Assembly: GCA_029863245.1 (NCBI GenBank)
Contig: JAOTVV010000007.1
Location: forward strand, 62,001-126,000
DNA from: Gemmatimonadota bacterium
GTDB taxonomy: Bacteria; Gemmatimonadota; Gemmatimonadetes; Gemmatimonadales; GWC2-71-9
Direction: 5' to 3'
Length of the DNA stretch: 64,000 nt
The notes below the pieces were generated by a model, which was given only the letters and a program-made list of their open reading frames with translations, was not told the DNA's origin and ran no database searches. The position numbers and the translations under genes were made by a program. Below, piece by piece: positions 33,824-42,730 of this stretch. The stretch's first letter is position 1; every line of letters begins with the position of its first letter.

Positions 33824-36475
33824 TCACAGCCCGAACCAGTAGGCGATCTTGACCGCAAAGACGTGACTGCCCGAGGCGCGGAAGGTATCGATGAACGCCG
33901 AGCCGGCATCGAGCACACCCGTCTCGTCACGTTCCTGCCGGTTTTGCTGCCAGACCACGAAGAGCGTCGACCCCGGACGGAACTCCCAGCGCAGCACGGC
34001 ATTCGTTCGCAGGGACACGACGCGGAAGTTCGGTTCGGAAATGGTGAAGTCCACGGTGCCGTCTCGGTCCACGTCGACCACCGCCTCCTCTTCACCACCG
34101 GGTCGCGTGAGTCGATCCGGGCCAAGCACGTCGAACCGATCGGCGTAGCGCTGGGCCCGTGGGTCGCTGGCGAGCTTGATCACGTCGTAGCGGCCAGCGG
34201 ACACGAACGGCTCCCCGTAAAACTCGAGCGACAGGCGCGGCGTCAGTGCCAGGTCGGCGCGGAGCGACAGCGAGATCTCGCGCCGGTCCAACTCACCCAG
34301 GACGAAGAAGGTCGAATCGCTGACCGTTTCCTGCGTCAGGTATTGCCGATGGGTCGTGCCCCAGCTGGCTCGACCCTCGACGCTCATCGAGAAACTGCCT
34401 GGGGGGCGCCATCGGACGTTCGCGTTCATTCCCCAACGCCGGGCACCCGTTTCGTTCTCGGTCATGTAGTTCAAGCCGACGCTCGCCCAGACGCTGCGGC
34501 GGAAATCTGTCCGCCCGCCTCCGCGGAACTCCCACTGCCCCGGCTCGGAGAAGGCCGGCCCACCGCGGAGGAGGCGCGCGTTGAGGCTCGGAAACGAGCG
34601 CTCCGCGGTCGCATTGAGGTTCCAGTAGTTGAGGAACGAGGCCGACACGCGGCTCTCCACCGACGTACGGGTCCGCTCACCGCCCCAGGTGAAGTCCGCC
34701 TGCTCCTCGACGCGCCAGCGAAACTCGCGGAATATCGGGCCCGGCTCGAGCCAGCGGAGCTCCGCCTCGAGACGCTGCTCGTGCTGGTCCGCAGCCCTGA
34801 GGAATCCCAGATCGTTGACCTCGAATCCCGGGCTCCGCGTCTCGTAGCGGGCATCCCAGGTGAGGAATCCCGTCACCTTGGCCAGTCGCGCATATCCTGC
34901 CATGCCGGAGAGCGCCGTCCGCGTGGAGTCCAGCCTGACGTGGTCCTGGCCGGGACGCTGATAGTAGCGTGCCGAGCTCAGCTGCGTTTCCAACAGCGCC
35001 TCCTCCGACCCCTCAACCCGCGATCCCGAGAGGGCGGCAGCGAACTCGTACTGATCGCGGCCGAACCGGCCGCTCAAATCCATGCCGCCGGAATACGCCC
35101 GGCGGTGGAGCTCGTCGAACGCCACCTCGTCGAGCCGTCGCTCGGTGAGCGTCGCCGCCGCCCCGTAGGCGAGCTGCCCGTTGTGGACGACACGTTCGGC
35201 CCGTGCGACGGAGTAGCTGGTCAGGGGCTCGACGGGCGATGTGCCCTCGATCCCGAAGGCATCGACGATGTTGGCCCGTTCCTTGGCGGTCACCGCCTGC
35301 GCCAGGCCGAGCGACCATCCGCTGCCAAGCTGCCCACTCAGCTTCGCCGCGCCGAGGATGTGCGTTTGGGACACATCTTCGACGTGTCCGCCGTCGTCGT
35401 CGGCGGCCGACACCTGTGGCGACCGCCCGATGCGCCGAGTATAGACCAACCCTTCCTGGCCACCTCCCCCACCACCCCCACCGAACTCACGACGCTCCGA
35501 CGGCTGCAAGCCAAACTCGAAGAGGTTGGTGCCTTCGACGAAGAACGGCCGCCGCTCCTGGAAGAAGCTCTCGAATGCCGTCAGGTTCACTTCTGCAGGA
35601 TCCGCCTCTACCTGCCCGAAGTCGGGGTTCACCGTGAGATTCACCGTCATGCTGCTCGTGATCCCGAGCTTGGCATCGAGCCCGGCTCGCCCAGCGGAGC
35701 GGCGTCCCGTGGCAAAGGGGTTGCCCGCTTCCGATGCCTCGAACGCCGTGCTCCCCGCGACGTATGGAAGAAACTCGAGCCGGCGGGGCGCAGGGACGGT
35801 GGTCAAACCCACCAGCCGTCCATACTGCGATACCTCACCAGCCTGATCGCGCGGGAAGAACGGCCAGTTCACCTCTTCGTTCCGACGGTTGATGTCCCGC
35901 TTGACGCGGAGGCCGAAGACGATGGAGTCTCGCGCCGCGAAGCGCAGCTGCGAAAAGGGGATCCGCAGCTCCACGGTCCACCCCAGTGAATCGGTTCGGG
36001 TTCCCCAGTCGAAAACCGGATCCCACGACTCGTCACGCCCGGTTCCGTCTCCGTAGATGAACACGTCGCGCCGCGCCCCGGACGGATTGATCGAGATCTC
36101 GAACGCCGTACGCCTGTCGTGATAGGTGTCGAGGAACAAACTGAAGTTGTCTGCGGAGATGCGCTGGTCGCGCCGGACCAACCGGCTGACGATCCTGCCA
36201 GGCTCTCGATCGAATCCGCGAAAGCCAACGAAGAGCGCGTGATCGGTGTACAGGAACCGCACTTCCGTCGATTCGCTCGGGGCGGCGCCTTCGATGGGGT
36301 TCCGCTGAAGGAAGGCCGTGAGCGGCGGCGCCTCAGTCCACGCTGGATCGTCCAGTCGGCCGTCGACAACCGGGTCGTTCCCGTTCGTGCGGACGGCGCG
36401 TGCTGCGTCCTGCCCGCTCGCCCGCGAGAGCGGAAGCCCGAGCACGAGGAGCCAAAGAAGTCGTGTGGGACGCAA
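33824..36475 (-). CDS. DUF5916 outer-membrane protein with CBM9-like N-terminal domain
   Basis: An 883 aa exported protein of a family common in Gemmatimonadota and Bacteroidota. After a signal peptide (LLWLLVLGLPLSRASG) comes a carbohydrate-binding-9-like domain (VDGRLDDPAWTEA, LFVGFRGFD). The DUF5916 body follows, with SSMTVNLTVNPDFGQVEAD and NLTAFESFFQERRPFFVEG. Alternating strands and a final aromatic residue pattern (VFAVKIAYWFGL) indicate an outer-membrane beta-barrel. A run of eight Gly lies near residue 340. The function is unknown. The start is a TTG at 36475 with weak AAAGAA upstream; no better codon is in frame. Confidence 0.85.
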   Translation of the reverse strand: MRPTRLLWLLVLGLPLSRASGQDAARAVRTNGNDPVVDGRLDDPAWTEAPPLTAFLQRNPIEGAAPSESTEVRFLYTDHALFVGFRGFDREPGRIVSRLVRRDQRISADNFSLFLDTYHDRRTAFEISINPSGARRDVFIYGDGTGRDESWDPVFDWGTRTDSLGWTVELRIPFSQLRFAARDSIVFGLRVKRDINRRNEEVNWPFFPRDQAGEVSQYGRLVGLTTVPAPRRLEFLPYVAGSTAFEASEAGNPFATGRRSAGRAGLDAKLGITSSMTVNLTVNPDFGQVEADPAEVNLTAFESFFQERRPFFVEGTNLFEFGLQPSERREFGGGGGGGGQEGLVYTRRIGRSPQVSAADDDGGHVEDVSQTHILGAAKLSGQLGSGWSLGLAQAVTAKERANIVDAFGIEGTSPVEPLTSYSVARAERVVHNGQLAYGAAATLTERRLDEVAFDELHRRAYSGGMDLSGRFGRDQYEFAAALSGSRVEGSEEALLETQLSSARYYQRPGQDHVRLDSTRTALSGMAGYARLAKVTGFLTWDARYETRSPGFEVNDLGFLRAADQHEQRLEAELRWLEPGPIFREFRWRVEEQADFTWGGERTRTSVESRVSASFLNYWNLNATAERSFPSLNARLLRGGPAFSEPGQWEFRGGGRTDFRRSVWASVGLNYMTENETGARRWGMNANVRWRPPGSFSMSVEGRASWGTTHRQYLTQETVSDSTFFVLGELDRREISLSLRADLALTPRLSLEFYGEPFVSAGRYDVIKLASDPRAQRYADRFDVLGPDRLTRPGGEEEAVVDVDRDGTVDFTISEPNFRVVSLRTNAVLRWEFRPGSTLFVVWQQNRQERDETGVLDAGSAFIDTFRASGSHVFAVKIAYWFGL

Positions 36476-36637
36476 TCGAGTTCTTTTCGGTGCGAGGATG
36501 CCGCAAGTCGTGATCCCGCGCCTGAGGGGGCAGCGGAGCTTCGAGCGTCAAAGATAGCGGCCGGTCCGCGGGTGGGCGACACTGTGATCACCCTATCACG
36601 CCCGAGCGCGCCTCGAATGGGGGTTATATTGCCGGCC

Positions 36638-37291
36638 ATGGCCCACGCTTCGATCTCCACCATCCTGTTCGATCTCGACGGCACCCTCATCGATTCGGTG
36701 GAGCTGATCCTGAACTCGTATCGCCACACTTTGCGGGTCCACCGCGGCACCATTCCCCCCGACGAGGTGTGGCTCGAGGGCCTCGGCACGCCGCTCACGG
36801 TACAGTTTAGGAAGCTCACCGACGACCCGGCCGAGATCGACGCCATGGTGGCGACCTATCGGGCGTACAACCTCGCCAATCACGACGACGCCGTTCGCGA
36901 GTTCCCCGGGGTGCGCGACGCCGTCGAAGCGCTCAGTCGCCGGCGGGTTCGGCTCGGCGTGGTGACGTCTAAGACCCGGGAAGGCGCCTACCGGGGGCTC
37001 CGGAAGTGTGGTTACGACGGCCTGTTCGAGGTGGTCGTCGGGGCGGACGACGTCGAACGACCGAAACCGGATCCGGAGCCCGTCCGGCACGCGTTGGGCC
37101 TGCTGGATGTTGCCGCCGACCAGGCGGTCTTCGTGGGGGATTCCCCGCACGACCTGGTGGCCGGACGAGCGGCCGGTGTGCAGACGGCGGCGGTGCTGTG
37201 GGGGCCGTTCCCGCGATCCGCTCTCGAGCCTCAGGCGCCGGACCACTGGATCGCCAAGCCTAGCAATCTGGCCGGACTCGCCTCGCCGTGA
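36638..37291 (+). CDS. HAD-superfamily phosphatase, PpaX/Gph-like
   Basis: A 217 aa phosphatase with the HAD motifs in order: TILFDLDGTLIDS (catalytic Asp pair), GVVTSKTRE (Ser/Thr motif), and VERPKPDPEP to VFVGDSPHDLVAGRAAG (Lys and acidic metal site). The helical cap places it with pyrophosphatase PpaX and phosphoglycolate phosphatase, so it may hydrolyse pyrophosphate or phosphoglycolate. A start 7 codons upstream is possible. It is divergent from the DUF5916 gene across 162 bp and 73 bp upstream of the mscS-like gene. Confidence 0.83.
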   Translation: MAHASISTILFDLDGTLIDSVELILNSYRHTLRVHRGTIPPDEVWLEGLGTPLTVQFRKLTDDPAEIDAMVATYRAYNLANHDDAVREFPGVRDAVEALSRRRVRLGVVTSKTREGAYRGLRKCGYDGLFEVVVGADDVERPKPDPEPVRHALGLLDVAADQAVFVGDSPHDLVAGRAAGVQTAAVLWGPFPRSALEPQAPDHWIAKPSNLAGLASP

Positions 37292-37364
37292 CGCGCGCCC
37301 CAGTCGACGGCTGCCGCCCCACCGGGTTTAATTCCCGAAACCTCTCGAGGACCGCCGTCTTGGC

Positions 37365-38309
37365 ATGAACGCCATCACCGACTGGCTCCAGAACGCGTTC
37401 GGGCTCTCCGCGGGCACCGTTGACCGGATCGTCGCGTCGCTCGGCGCCATCCTCGTGCTGTGGGTCCTGCGGCGCATCGTCCTGGCGGTCGTGCGGCGTC
37501 GGACGCACGACGTGCGAACGCGGTACCACTGGCAGAAGACGACGGCCTACTTCGCCGCGCCAATCGGCATCCTCATCGTTGGCCGTATCTGGTTCGAGGG
37601 CATCGGGTCGCTGGCGACATTCCTCGGCCTCCTCTCGGCAGGCCTCGCAATCGCGCTCAAGGACCTGGTCGTGAACCTCGCCGGGTGGGTGTTCATCCTC
37701 TGGAGACGCCCTTTCGAGGTCGGCGACCGCATTCAAATCGACGGCCACGCGGGCGACGTGATCGACTTCCGGCTTTTTCAGTTCACGCTGCTCGAGATCG
37801 GCAACTGGGTGGATGCCGATCAGAGCACGGGTCGGATCATCCACGTCCCCAACGGCAAGGTGCTTGCCGAACCACTCGCCAACTTCACCAAGGGCTTCAA
37901 CTACATCTGGAACGAGCTACCGGTTCTGGTCACGTTCGAGAGCGACTGGAAGAAGGCGAAGGCAATTCTCGAGGACATCGCTGTTCGGCATGCCGCCCAT
38001 CTCACCGACGCAGCGAAGCAGGAGATCAGCGAGGTATCCCGGCGATTCATGATCTTCTACACCACCCTCACTCCCGCCGTCTACACCAAGGTGGCCGACA
38101 GCGGCGTGCTCCTCACTATCCGCTATCTCTGCGAGCCCAGGAAGCGGCGAGGCACGGCGGAGGCCATCTGGGAGGAGGTCCTGGAGGCGTTCGCCAGCGA
38201 AGGCAACATCGATTTCGCCTATCCCACGTACCGATACTACGATAACCGGCTCGAGGGTAAACCCGACACACGCCCGCCCGACGCCCCACCCCCGCTCCAA
38301 GGCGCCTGA
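37365..38309 (+). CDS. MscS family mechanosensitive ion channel
   Basis: A 314 aa inner-membrane protein. Transmembrane helices lie at about 20-42, 60-80 and 85-115. The last is the pore helix (GLLSAGLAIALKDLVVNLAGW), followed by the beta domain start RRPFEVGDRIQIDGHAGDV and IIHVPNGKVLAEPLANFT. The cytoplasmic domain runs to about residue 300. It would open under hypo-osmotic stress and release solutes. It has fewer transmembrane helices than large MscK/MscM proteins. Confidence 0.85.
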   Translation: MNAITDWLQNAFGLSAGTVDRIVASLGAILVLWVLRRIVLAVVRRRTHDVRTRYHWQKTTAYFAAPIGILIVGRIWFEGIGSLATFLGLLSAGLAIALKDLVVNLAGWVFILWRRPFEVGDRIQIDGHAGDVIDFRLFQFTLLEIGNWVDADQSTGRIIHVPNGKVLAEPLANFTKGFNYIWNELPVLVTFESDWKKAKAILEDIAVRHAAHLTDAAKQEISEVSRRFMIFYTTLTPAVYTKVADSGVLLTIRYLCEPRKRRGTAEAIWEEVLEAFASEGNIDFAYPTYRYYDNRLEGKPDTRPPDAPPPLQGA

Positions 38310-38418
38310 TCCGCAGTGGATCGACGTGGGGCCTTTGACACCTCCGAGGCCTGAGATCCGTAAGGGGCATATCGCAGCCTCTTGAGCGACACTCGAGCAT
38401 CAACGAGGAGCATGAGCA

Positions 38419-39465
38419 ATGAGAGCACTCATTCTGCCGGCCATCGGTATCGGTATGGCCGGACTCTGGATGGCGACGGCGGATTCGCCGGCAGCCCAGG
38501 AACGCCGATACGAGCTCGCGGGCGATCGGGCGGCCGTGTACAACCTCGCGGGGGAGATCGTCGTAGAGCGCGGATCGGGCTCGGCGGTGGTCGTGGAAGT
38601 CACGCCGACAGGCACCGACGCGGCTCGGTTGCGGGTCGAGCAGGGTCGTCTGGACGGCCGCGAGACGCTGCGCGTCGTGTATCCCGGCGACCGCATCGTC
38701 TACCGCGGTTCCGGCGGCGGGTCGTCCGACCTGCGTGTGCAAGACGACGGCACCTTCGGCGACGGAGGTCGACGGGTACGCATCACCAGGAGCGGGGATG
38801 GCATCGAGGCCGCCGCCGACCTGCGCATTCGGGTTCCCGACGGGAAGAGGGTCGAAGTGTACTTGGCGGTCGGCCGAGTGGTAGCGGCAAACGTGCAGGG
38901 CAGCTTGGTGATCGATACGCACGCCGCATCGGTGATGGCGACGGGCACTCGGGGGTCGCTGCTCATCGACGTGGGCTCGGGAAGCGTAGAGGTAGCCGAC
39001 GCCGAGGGTGACGTGAGGATCGATACTGGGTCCGGATCGGTCCAGCTCGCCGACGTGCGCGCTGACGAGCTTCGGATCGACACGGGGTCCGGCGGGGTAT
39101 CCGCGTCTCGCGTGTCGGCATCAACCCTCACCATCGACACGGGGTCGGGTGGCGTCGACGTGGACGCGGCGACGGCGCGGGACGTGCTGATCGATACGGG
39201 CAGCGGTCGCGTGAGCCTCACGCTTCGTGCCAACCCCCGCTCGGTGCGCATCGACACCGGGTCGGGAGGGGTGACGATGACCGTGCCGCCAACGTTCGGC
39301 GCACAGCTCGAGGTGGAAACCGGGAGCGGCGGGATCGAGGTGGATTTCCCTGTTGAGATGCAGCGGTGGGAGCAGCGGCACTTGCGCGGCACCATCGGCG
39401 ATGGCGGGGCAGAGGTGATCATCGATACCGGCTCCGGCGGCGTGCGCATCATCAAGGGCGGCTGA
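38419..39465 (+). CDS. Secreted DUF4097 beta-helix-like repeat protein
   Basis: A 348 aa exported protein (signal peptide up to about residue 26). The body is built of repeats of about 20 residues carrying IDTGSG(G/S) or a close variant, at least nine copies from residue about 190 to the end (IDVGSGSVEV, IDTGSGSVQL, IDTGSGGVSA, IDTGSGGVDV, IDTGSGRVSL and so on). This is typical of DUF4097 adhesin-like proteins and predicts a regular beta-solenoid. The function is unknown. The repeats are also visible in the DNA as recurring ATCGAYACSGGSTCSGG, making the gene prone to copy-number change. Confidence 0.82.
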   Translation: MRALILPAIGIGMAGLWMATADSPAAQERRYELAGDRAAVYNLAGEIVVERGSGSAVVVEVTPTGTDAARLRVEQGRLDGRETLRVVYPGDRIVYRGSGGGSSDLRVQDDGTFGDGGRRVRITRSGDGIEAAADLRIRVPDGKRVEVYLAVGRVVAANVQGSLVIDTHAASVMATGTRGSLLIDVGSGSVEVADAEGDVRIDTGSGSVQLADVRADELRIDTGSGGVSASRVSASTLTIDTGSGGVDVDAATARDVLIDTGSGRVSLTLRANPRSVRIDTGSGGVTMTVPPTFGAQLEVETGSGGIEVDFPVEMQRWEQRHLRGTIGDGGAEVIIDTGSGGVRIIKGG

Positions 39466-39828
39466 GTCGATCCCCCTTTCGGACGTCGCCCCCATCCACG
39501 ATGCTGGGGCGGCGTCCGGAGCCTAGATTTCCCGAATGGCAAACCCGGGTCGCCGGTGTATAATCGACACCATGCGACCCGATCTCGGCGTCACCCTCGC
39601 CCTCGCGACTTCTCGCTCCGGTTCCGAAGTCTGCGCGCAACAGGACCCTGGACCGAGCGTCCGTTTTGCTCGACGTCCCTCCCCTGTCCGCGCTGCGGTG
39701 ACTACGACCGCTCGACCCTGCGGGCGCTCCAACCGGGACAACGATCGCGGAGCAGTCGTGAAGTTCACGGACCTCGCGCGGATCTGACGCACCGCCCGGC
39801 TCCCGCAGCAACACGGAGAACCCAATCG
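39466..39828 (+). promoter_or_regulatory. Intergenic region with promoter for the aminotransferase gene
   Basis: A perfect TATAAT (39559-39564), with TG at 39557-39558 making a TGTATAAT run, and ATGGCA (39536-39541) 17 bp upstream. Transcription should start near 39571, leaving about 258 nt before the aminotransferase ATG. I see no riboswitch, attenuator or terminator in that leader; it may hold a small frame (39572-39787). Confidence 0.55.
39572..39787 (+). CDS. Possible leaderless small ORF
   Basis: A 71-codon frame whose ATG lies 8 nt after the TATAAT box, so it would be the first codon of the transcript. The predicted product (start MRPDLGVTLALATSR, end VVKFTDLARI) has no recognised domain. 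It ends 41 nt before the aminotransferase gene. It may be a regulatory leader peptide or chance. Confidence 0.22.
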   Translation: MRPDLGVTLALATSRSGSEVCAQQDPGPSVRFARRPSPVRAAVTTTARPCGRSNRDNDRGAVVKFTDLARI

Positions 39829-40944
39829 ATGTCGTTCATCACGTTCGAGCTCGAACGCTGGCAGAGTATCTGGGAGCACCGCGTTCGGTACAACCTTTCG
39901 GAGAGCGGGGTTCACGCGCTCTCGATCGAGGAGCTCCTGGCATTGGCCGGCGAGCCCCCCGATGACTTCCTGCGCGCCCGGATGGGCTATGGGGAATCCG
40001 ACGGAACCCGGGAGCTTCGCACCGCGATCGCCGCGATCTATGACGGCGTGAATCCGGAAAACGTCACGGTCACGATCGGGAGCGCCGAGGCCAATTTCGT
40101 CGCCTGTTGGACCCTGCTCGAGCCGGGCGACCGGGTGGCGGTGCTCACCCCGACCTACATGCAGATCCCGGGCTTGGTTCGGAACTTCGGTGCGGCGGTG
40201 ACCGAGTTCCGGTTGCGACCCGACCGCAATTGGAGCCTTGATCCGGCCGACGTCGAGCGGGCCGTTTCGCCGGGCACCAAGCTGGTCGTGGTGACCCATC
40301 CAAACAACCCCACCGGTCACCTACTCTCGGCCGAGGCGCGCGAGGCGATCGTGGAGCGGAGCCGCGCCGTGGGCGCCTGGTTGCTCGTGGACGAGGTGTA
40401 CCAGGGAGCCGAGCTGAGCGGGAGGACGACTCCGTCGTTTTGGGGATCCCACGATCGGACCATCGTCGTGAGCGGACTCTCGAAGGCCTATGGACTGCCC
40501 GGCCTGCGGATCGGTTGGCTGGTCTCCACCCCGGAGTGCAAGGACGCACTCCTTCGGCGCCACGACTACACCGTGATCGGTGCGGGCCCAGCCAGCGACC
40601 GCCTCGCGACCCTCGCCCTCCGCAGCCGCGAGGCGATTCTCGCCCGGACGCGGGCCATTCTGAACGCCAACTATCCGATTCTGGAATCATGGCTGCGGGG
40701 GTTCGGCGACCTCTTCGACTGGCGCAAGCCGGAGTGCGGAGCCATCACGCTCCTCCGGTACAACCATCCGATGGCCGCCTGCGATCTCGTCGAGTGCATC
40801 CGAGCCGACTACGACATCCTTCTGGTCCCAGGCGACCACTTCGGGCTCCCCGGCCATTTGCGCCTGGGATTCGGCGGCGAGCCGGCCGAACTCGAGGAGG
40901 CCCTCGCCGTCCTACAGAAGGGAGTGCGGGTCCTGCTGCGTTGA
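39829..40944 (+). CDS. Pyridoxal-phosphate aminotransferase, class I/II fold
   Basis: A 371 aa fold-type I enzyme. It shows the cofactor and substrate segments VTHPNNPTGH (Asn binding the carboxylate/PLP), LLVDEVYQGAEL (Asp to the pyridine N), the Schiff-base lysine in SGLSKAYGLPGLRIGW and the terminal HLRLGFGGE (Arg). The amino donor and acceptor cannot be told; members of this branch include decarboxylases and capreomycidine-synthase-like enzymes. The ATG at 39829 has GGAGAA upstream. It stands alone, convergent with the response regulator gene. Confidence 0.8.
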   Translation: MSFITFELERWQSIWEHRVRYNLSESGVHALSIEELLALAGEPPDDFLRARMGYGESDGTRELRTAIAAIYDGVNPENVTVTIGSAEANFVACWTLLEPGDRVAVLTPTYMQIPGLVRNFGAAVTEFRLRPDRNWSLDPADVERAVSPGTKLVVVTHPNNPTGHLLSAEAREAIVERSRAVGAWLLVDEVYQGAELSGRTTPSFWGSHDRTIVVSGLSKAYGLPGLRIGWLVSTPECKDALLRRHDYTVIGAGPASDRLATLALRSREAILARTRAILNANYPILESWLRGFGDLFDWRKPECGAITLLRYNHPMAACDLVECIRADYDILLVPGDHFGLPGHLRLGFGGEPAELEEALAVLQKGVRVLLR

Positions 40945-40945
40945 C

Positions 40946-40979
40946 CGGCGAGAAACCGACGGCTGCTCGGTCTTCGCCG
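40946..40979. terminator. Bidirectional hairpin between convergent genes
   Basis: CGGCGA (40946-40951) and ACCGA (40955-40959) pair with TCGGT (40967-40971) and TCGCCG (40974-40979) around a 7-nt loop, with a small internal loop. It has no T-run. It lies exactly between the aminotransferase and response regulator stops. Confidence 0.35.
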
Positions 40980-40985
40980 CCCGTC

Positions 40986-41801
40986 CTACGCGTCGCACTC
41001 CACCACACCGGCGACTTGGAGCACGGTGGCCACGGCGGCGAGGAGGTCTTCCACTTTGTACGGTTTGCCGATCACCGGCTGTCCCGTGCTCTCGAGAAAC
41101 GCGTGTGACTCGGCACTCGAGTAGTCCCCGGTCACGAAGACGAACCGCCGAGCGAGGGTAGGCATGCGCTCCGTCACCTGCTCGTACAGTGCCCGTCCGC
41201 CCAGGACGGGCATGCGCGGATCGCAAAGGATGCAGTCGACCGGTTCCCGACTGAGCTCGTCCCACGCTTCCCTGCCCCCGGGGACCGCCGTGACCTGATG
41301 CCCGAGACTCCTCAAGAGCCTCGTCACCGCCACCCGGTTGCTCTCATCGGAGTCGACCACCAGGATCCGCCCCGGCCGGTGCACCGCATCCTGGAGAACG
41401 TGCCATGCCGGGGGCGGCTGATCGATCGCGTCTGACGAGGCGCGATGGACCAGCGAGCCCGTGATGTTTGCCGCCCGGGCAATCTCCGTTCTGATGGCCT
41501 CCATAGATGCCTTCTGGTTGTCGCTGAGTCCACCGCGCTCGAGCACGTCAACGACGAGGACGATCGCGCTCAGCCGGTTGTTGAGCGCGCTCGACGACTG
41601 ATGGACGTGATCGCGAAGAAACTGCACCCATGCGGCGACCAACTCCGCCGTGGGTTGGTCCGCCGGCAGCGCCTTCTCCACCCGAGTCGCGAGCCGGCGG
41701 AAGTCCGCGTGGGTAGGCAAGCGACGACCGAACCGGATGAGCAGGAGCATGACAGCGGAGACGACCGCCGTGACGACCAAGATGAGATCGGTGAGAGACG
41801 T
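40986..41801 (-). CDS. Membrane-tethered response regulator with apparent ACG start
   Basis: A 271 aa protein. One transmembrane helix (LILVVTAVVSAVMLLLI) at the very N-terminus is followed by a helical segment resembling a histidine-kinase dimerisation region (HVHQSSSALNNRLSAIVLVVDVL) without a catalytic domain. A receiver domain follows from about residue 150 (ILVVDSDESNRVAVTRLL, acceptor in ILCDPRMPVLGG, signalling VTGDYSS, Lys in IGKPYKVEDLL). A strong GAGGAGG site at 41806-41812 has no ATG, GTG or TTG at the right distance. The codon 5 nt after it is ACG (41801), giving a natural N-terminus. The only standard start is a TTG 7 codons later. Confidence 0.7.
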   Translation of the reverse strand, partial: TSLTDLILVVTAVVSAVMLLLIRFGRRLPTHADFRRLATRVEKALPADQPTAELVAAWVQFLRDHVHQSSSALNNRLSAIVLVVDVLERGGLSDNQKASMEAIRTEIARAANITGSLVHRASSDAIDQPPPAWHVLQDAVHRPGRILVVDSDESNRVAVTRLLRSLGHQVTAVPGGREAWDELSREPVDCILCDPRMPVLGGRALYEQVTERMPTLARRFVFVTGDYSSAESHAFLESTGQPVIGKPYKVEDLLAAVATVLQVAGVVECDA

Positions 41802-41811
41802 GTCGTCCTCC

Positions 41812-41958
41812 TCAGCGCCGCGAGTCGAGCGCGAGTGCGGCGCAGTGTGGCACGCTGACCGGTCGCTGCGAGGCGGTGACCGGCGGCGGACCGAAGGGAA
41901 CGAGGGGGGCCGTGGCCGGTGCCGTACGCCTGGACGACGTTGGAGGTGACACGGTCAT
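41812..41958 (-). CDS. Small 48-aa protein between the GDPD and response regulator genes
   Basis: An ATG at 41958 with AGAGGACC upstream opens a 48-codon frame rich in Pro, Thr and Ala (start MTVSPPTSSRRTAPA). Its TGA overlaps the GAGGAGG site of the response regulator gene. It begins 10 nt after the glycerophosphodiesterase stop. The tight spacing on both sides supports a real or recently real gene, possibly serving to couple translation. I see no known domain. Confidence 0.45.
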   Translation of the reverse strand: MTVSPPTSSRRTAPATAPLVPFGPPPVTASQRPVSVPHCAALALDSRR

Positions 41959-41968
41959 GGAAGGTCCT

Positions 41969-42691
41969 CTAACCTGTGAGTGCCGTGCGTAGGGACGACG
42001 GTCGGTTCGTAATGATACCCGCCACGCCGAGCCCGCGCAGCCGTCGGGCTTGATCGGCGTCGTCCACCGTCCAGACGTGGACCGGACGGCCACGCCGCCG
42101 CGCGGTCGCGACGAAGGCCGCGTCGACCACCTTCAACGCCCCGTGCCGTTCGGGCACGGTGAAGGCATGCACGCGTAGACCCGGCACCTGTGCACGCATC
42201 CTCGAGGCCAGCCAGCTGAGGGCGGTCTCGCGCCGCGACGCCGATCGATAGAACCCCGCGCGGAACGGGCGCATGGCCGCGTGCACGAAAGACCCCACGA
42301 GGACCCGCTTCGCAGCGCCGTGCCGAATGAGGGCCGCGGCAGCCACGGCAGCGACTTCGGCCTCCTTCACCTCCAGAATGAGCGGCGTGTCTGGATAGCG
42401 GGCCAGCACATCCTCGAGGGTCGGCACTCCCTGCCCCTCGCCCGCGTCCAGCGCTCGCAGTTGAGCGACCGTGAAGGATCGAACCGGGCCGGAGCCGTCC
42501 GTTGTACGGTCGACGGTGGGATCGTGAATGACCACCGCGTGTCCGTCGGCCGACAGCCGAACATCGAGCTCGAGCGCGTCCGCTCCCTGCTTCAGCGCCT
42601 GGTCGAATGAGAGCAGCGTGTTCTCGGGATAGTCGCCCGCAGCACCCCGGTGCCCGACCACGGGCCGAGCCGTCGGCTCGAGCAGAATCAT
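41969..42691 (-). CDS. Glycerophosphodiester phosphodiesterase
   Basis: Hydrolyses glycerophosphodiesters to glycerol 3-phosphate and an alcohol. The 240 aa cytoplasmic TIM-barrel protein has the family motifs PVVGHRGAAGDYPENTLLSF (catalytic His, Arg, Glu), ALELDVRLSADGHAVVIHDPTVDRTT split across its metal site (Glu-x-Asp, then His), LILEVKE and the final VHVWTVDDADQARRL. There is no signal peptide. It lies 39 bp after the bacilliredoxin gene in the same direction. Confidence 0.9.
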   Translation of the reverse strand: MILLEPTARPVVGHRGAAGDYPENTLLSFDQALKQGADALELDVRLSADGHAVVIHDPTVDRTTDGSGPVRSFTVAQLRALDAGEGQGVPTLEDVLARYPDTPLILEVKEAEVAAVAAAALIRHGAAKRVLVGSFVHAAMRPFRAGFYRSASRRETALSWLASRMRAQVPGLRVHAFTVPERHGALKVVDAAFVATARRRGRPVHVWTVDDADQARRLRGLGVAGIITNRPSSLRTALTG

Positions 42692-42730
42692 GCCGACCTG
42701 CTCTGCCGAGCGCAGGCTGCGCCCGGGCCG

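Noticed and set aside
35460-35490. A C-rich run as a possible structured DNA or slippage site
   Set aside because: It is simply the codons for the eight-glycine stretch in the DUF5916 protein; the frame is intact on both sides.
33560-35989. An 809-codon plus-strand frame opposite the DUF5916 and M20 genes
   Set aside because: It is antisense to two convincing genes; its translation is compositionally odd (rich in Arg, Glu and Pro) with no recognisable domain.
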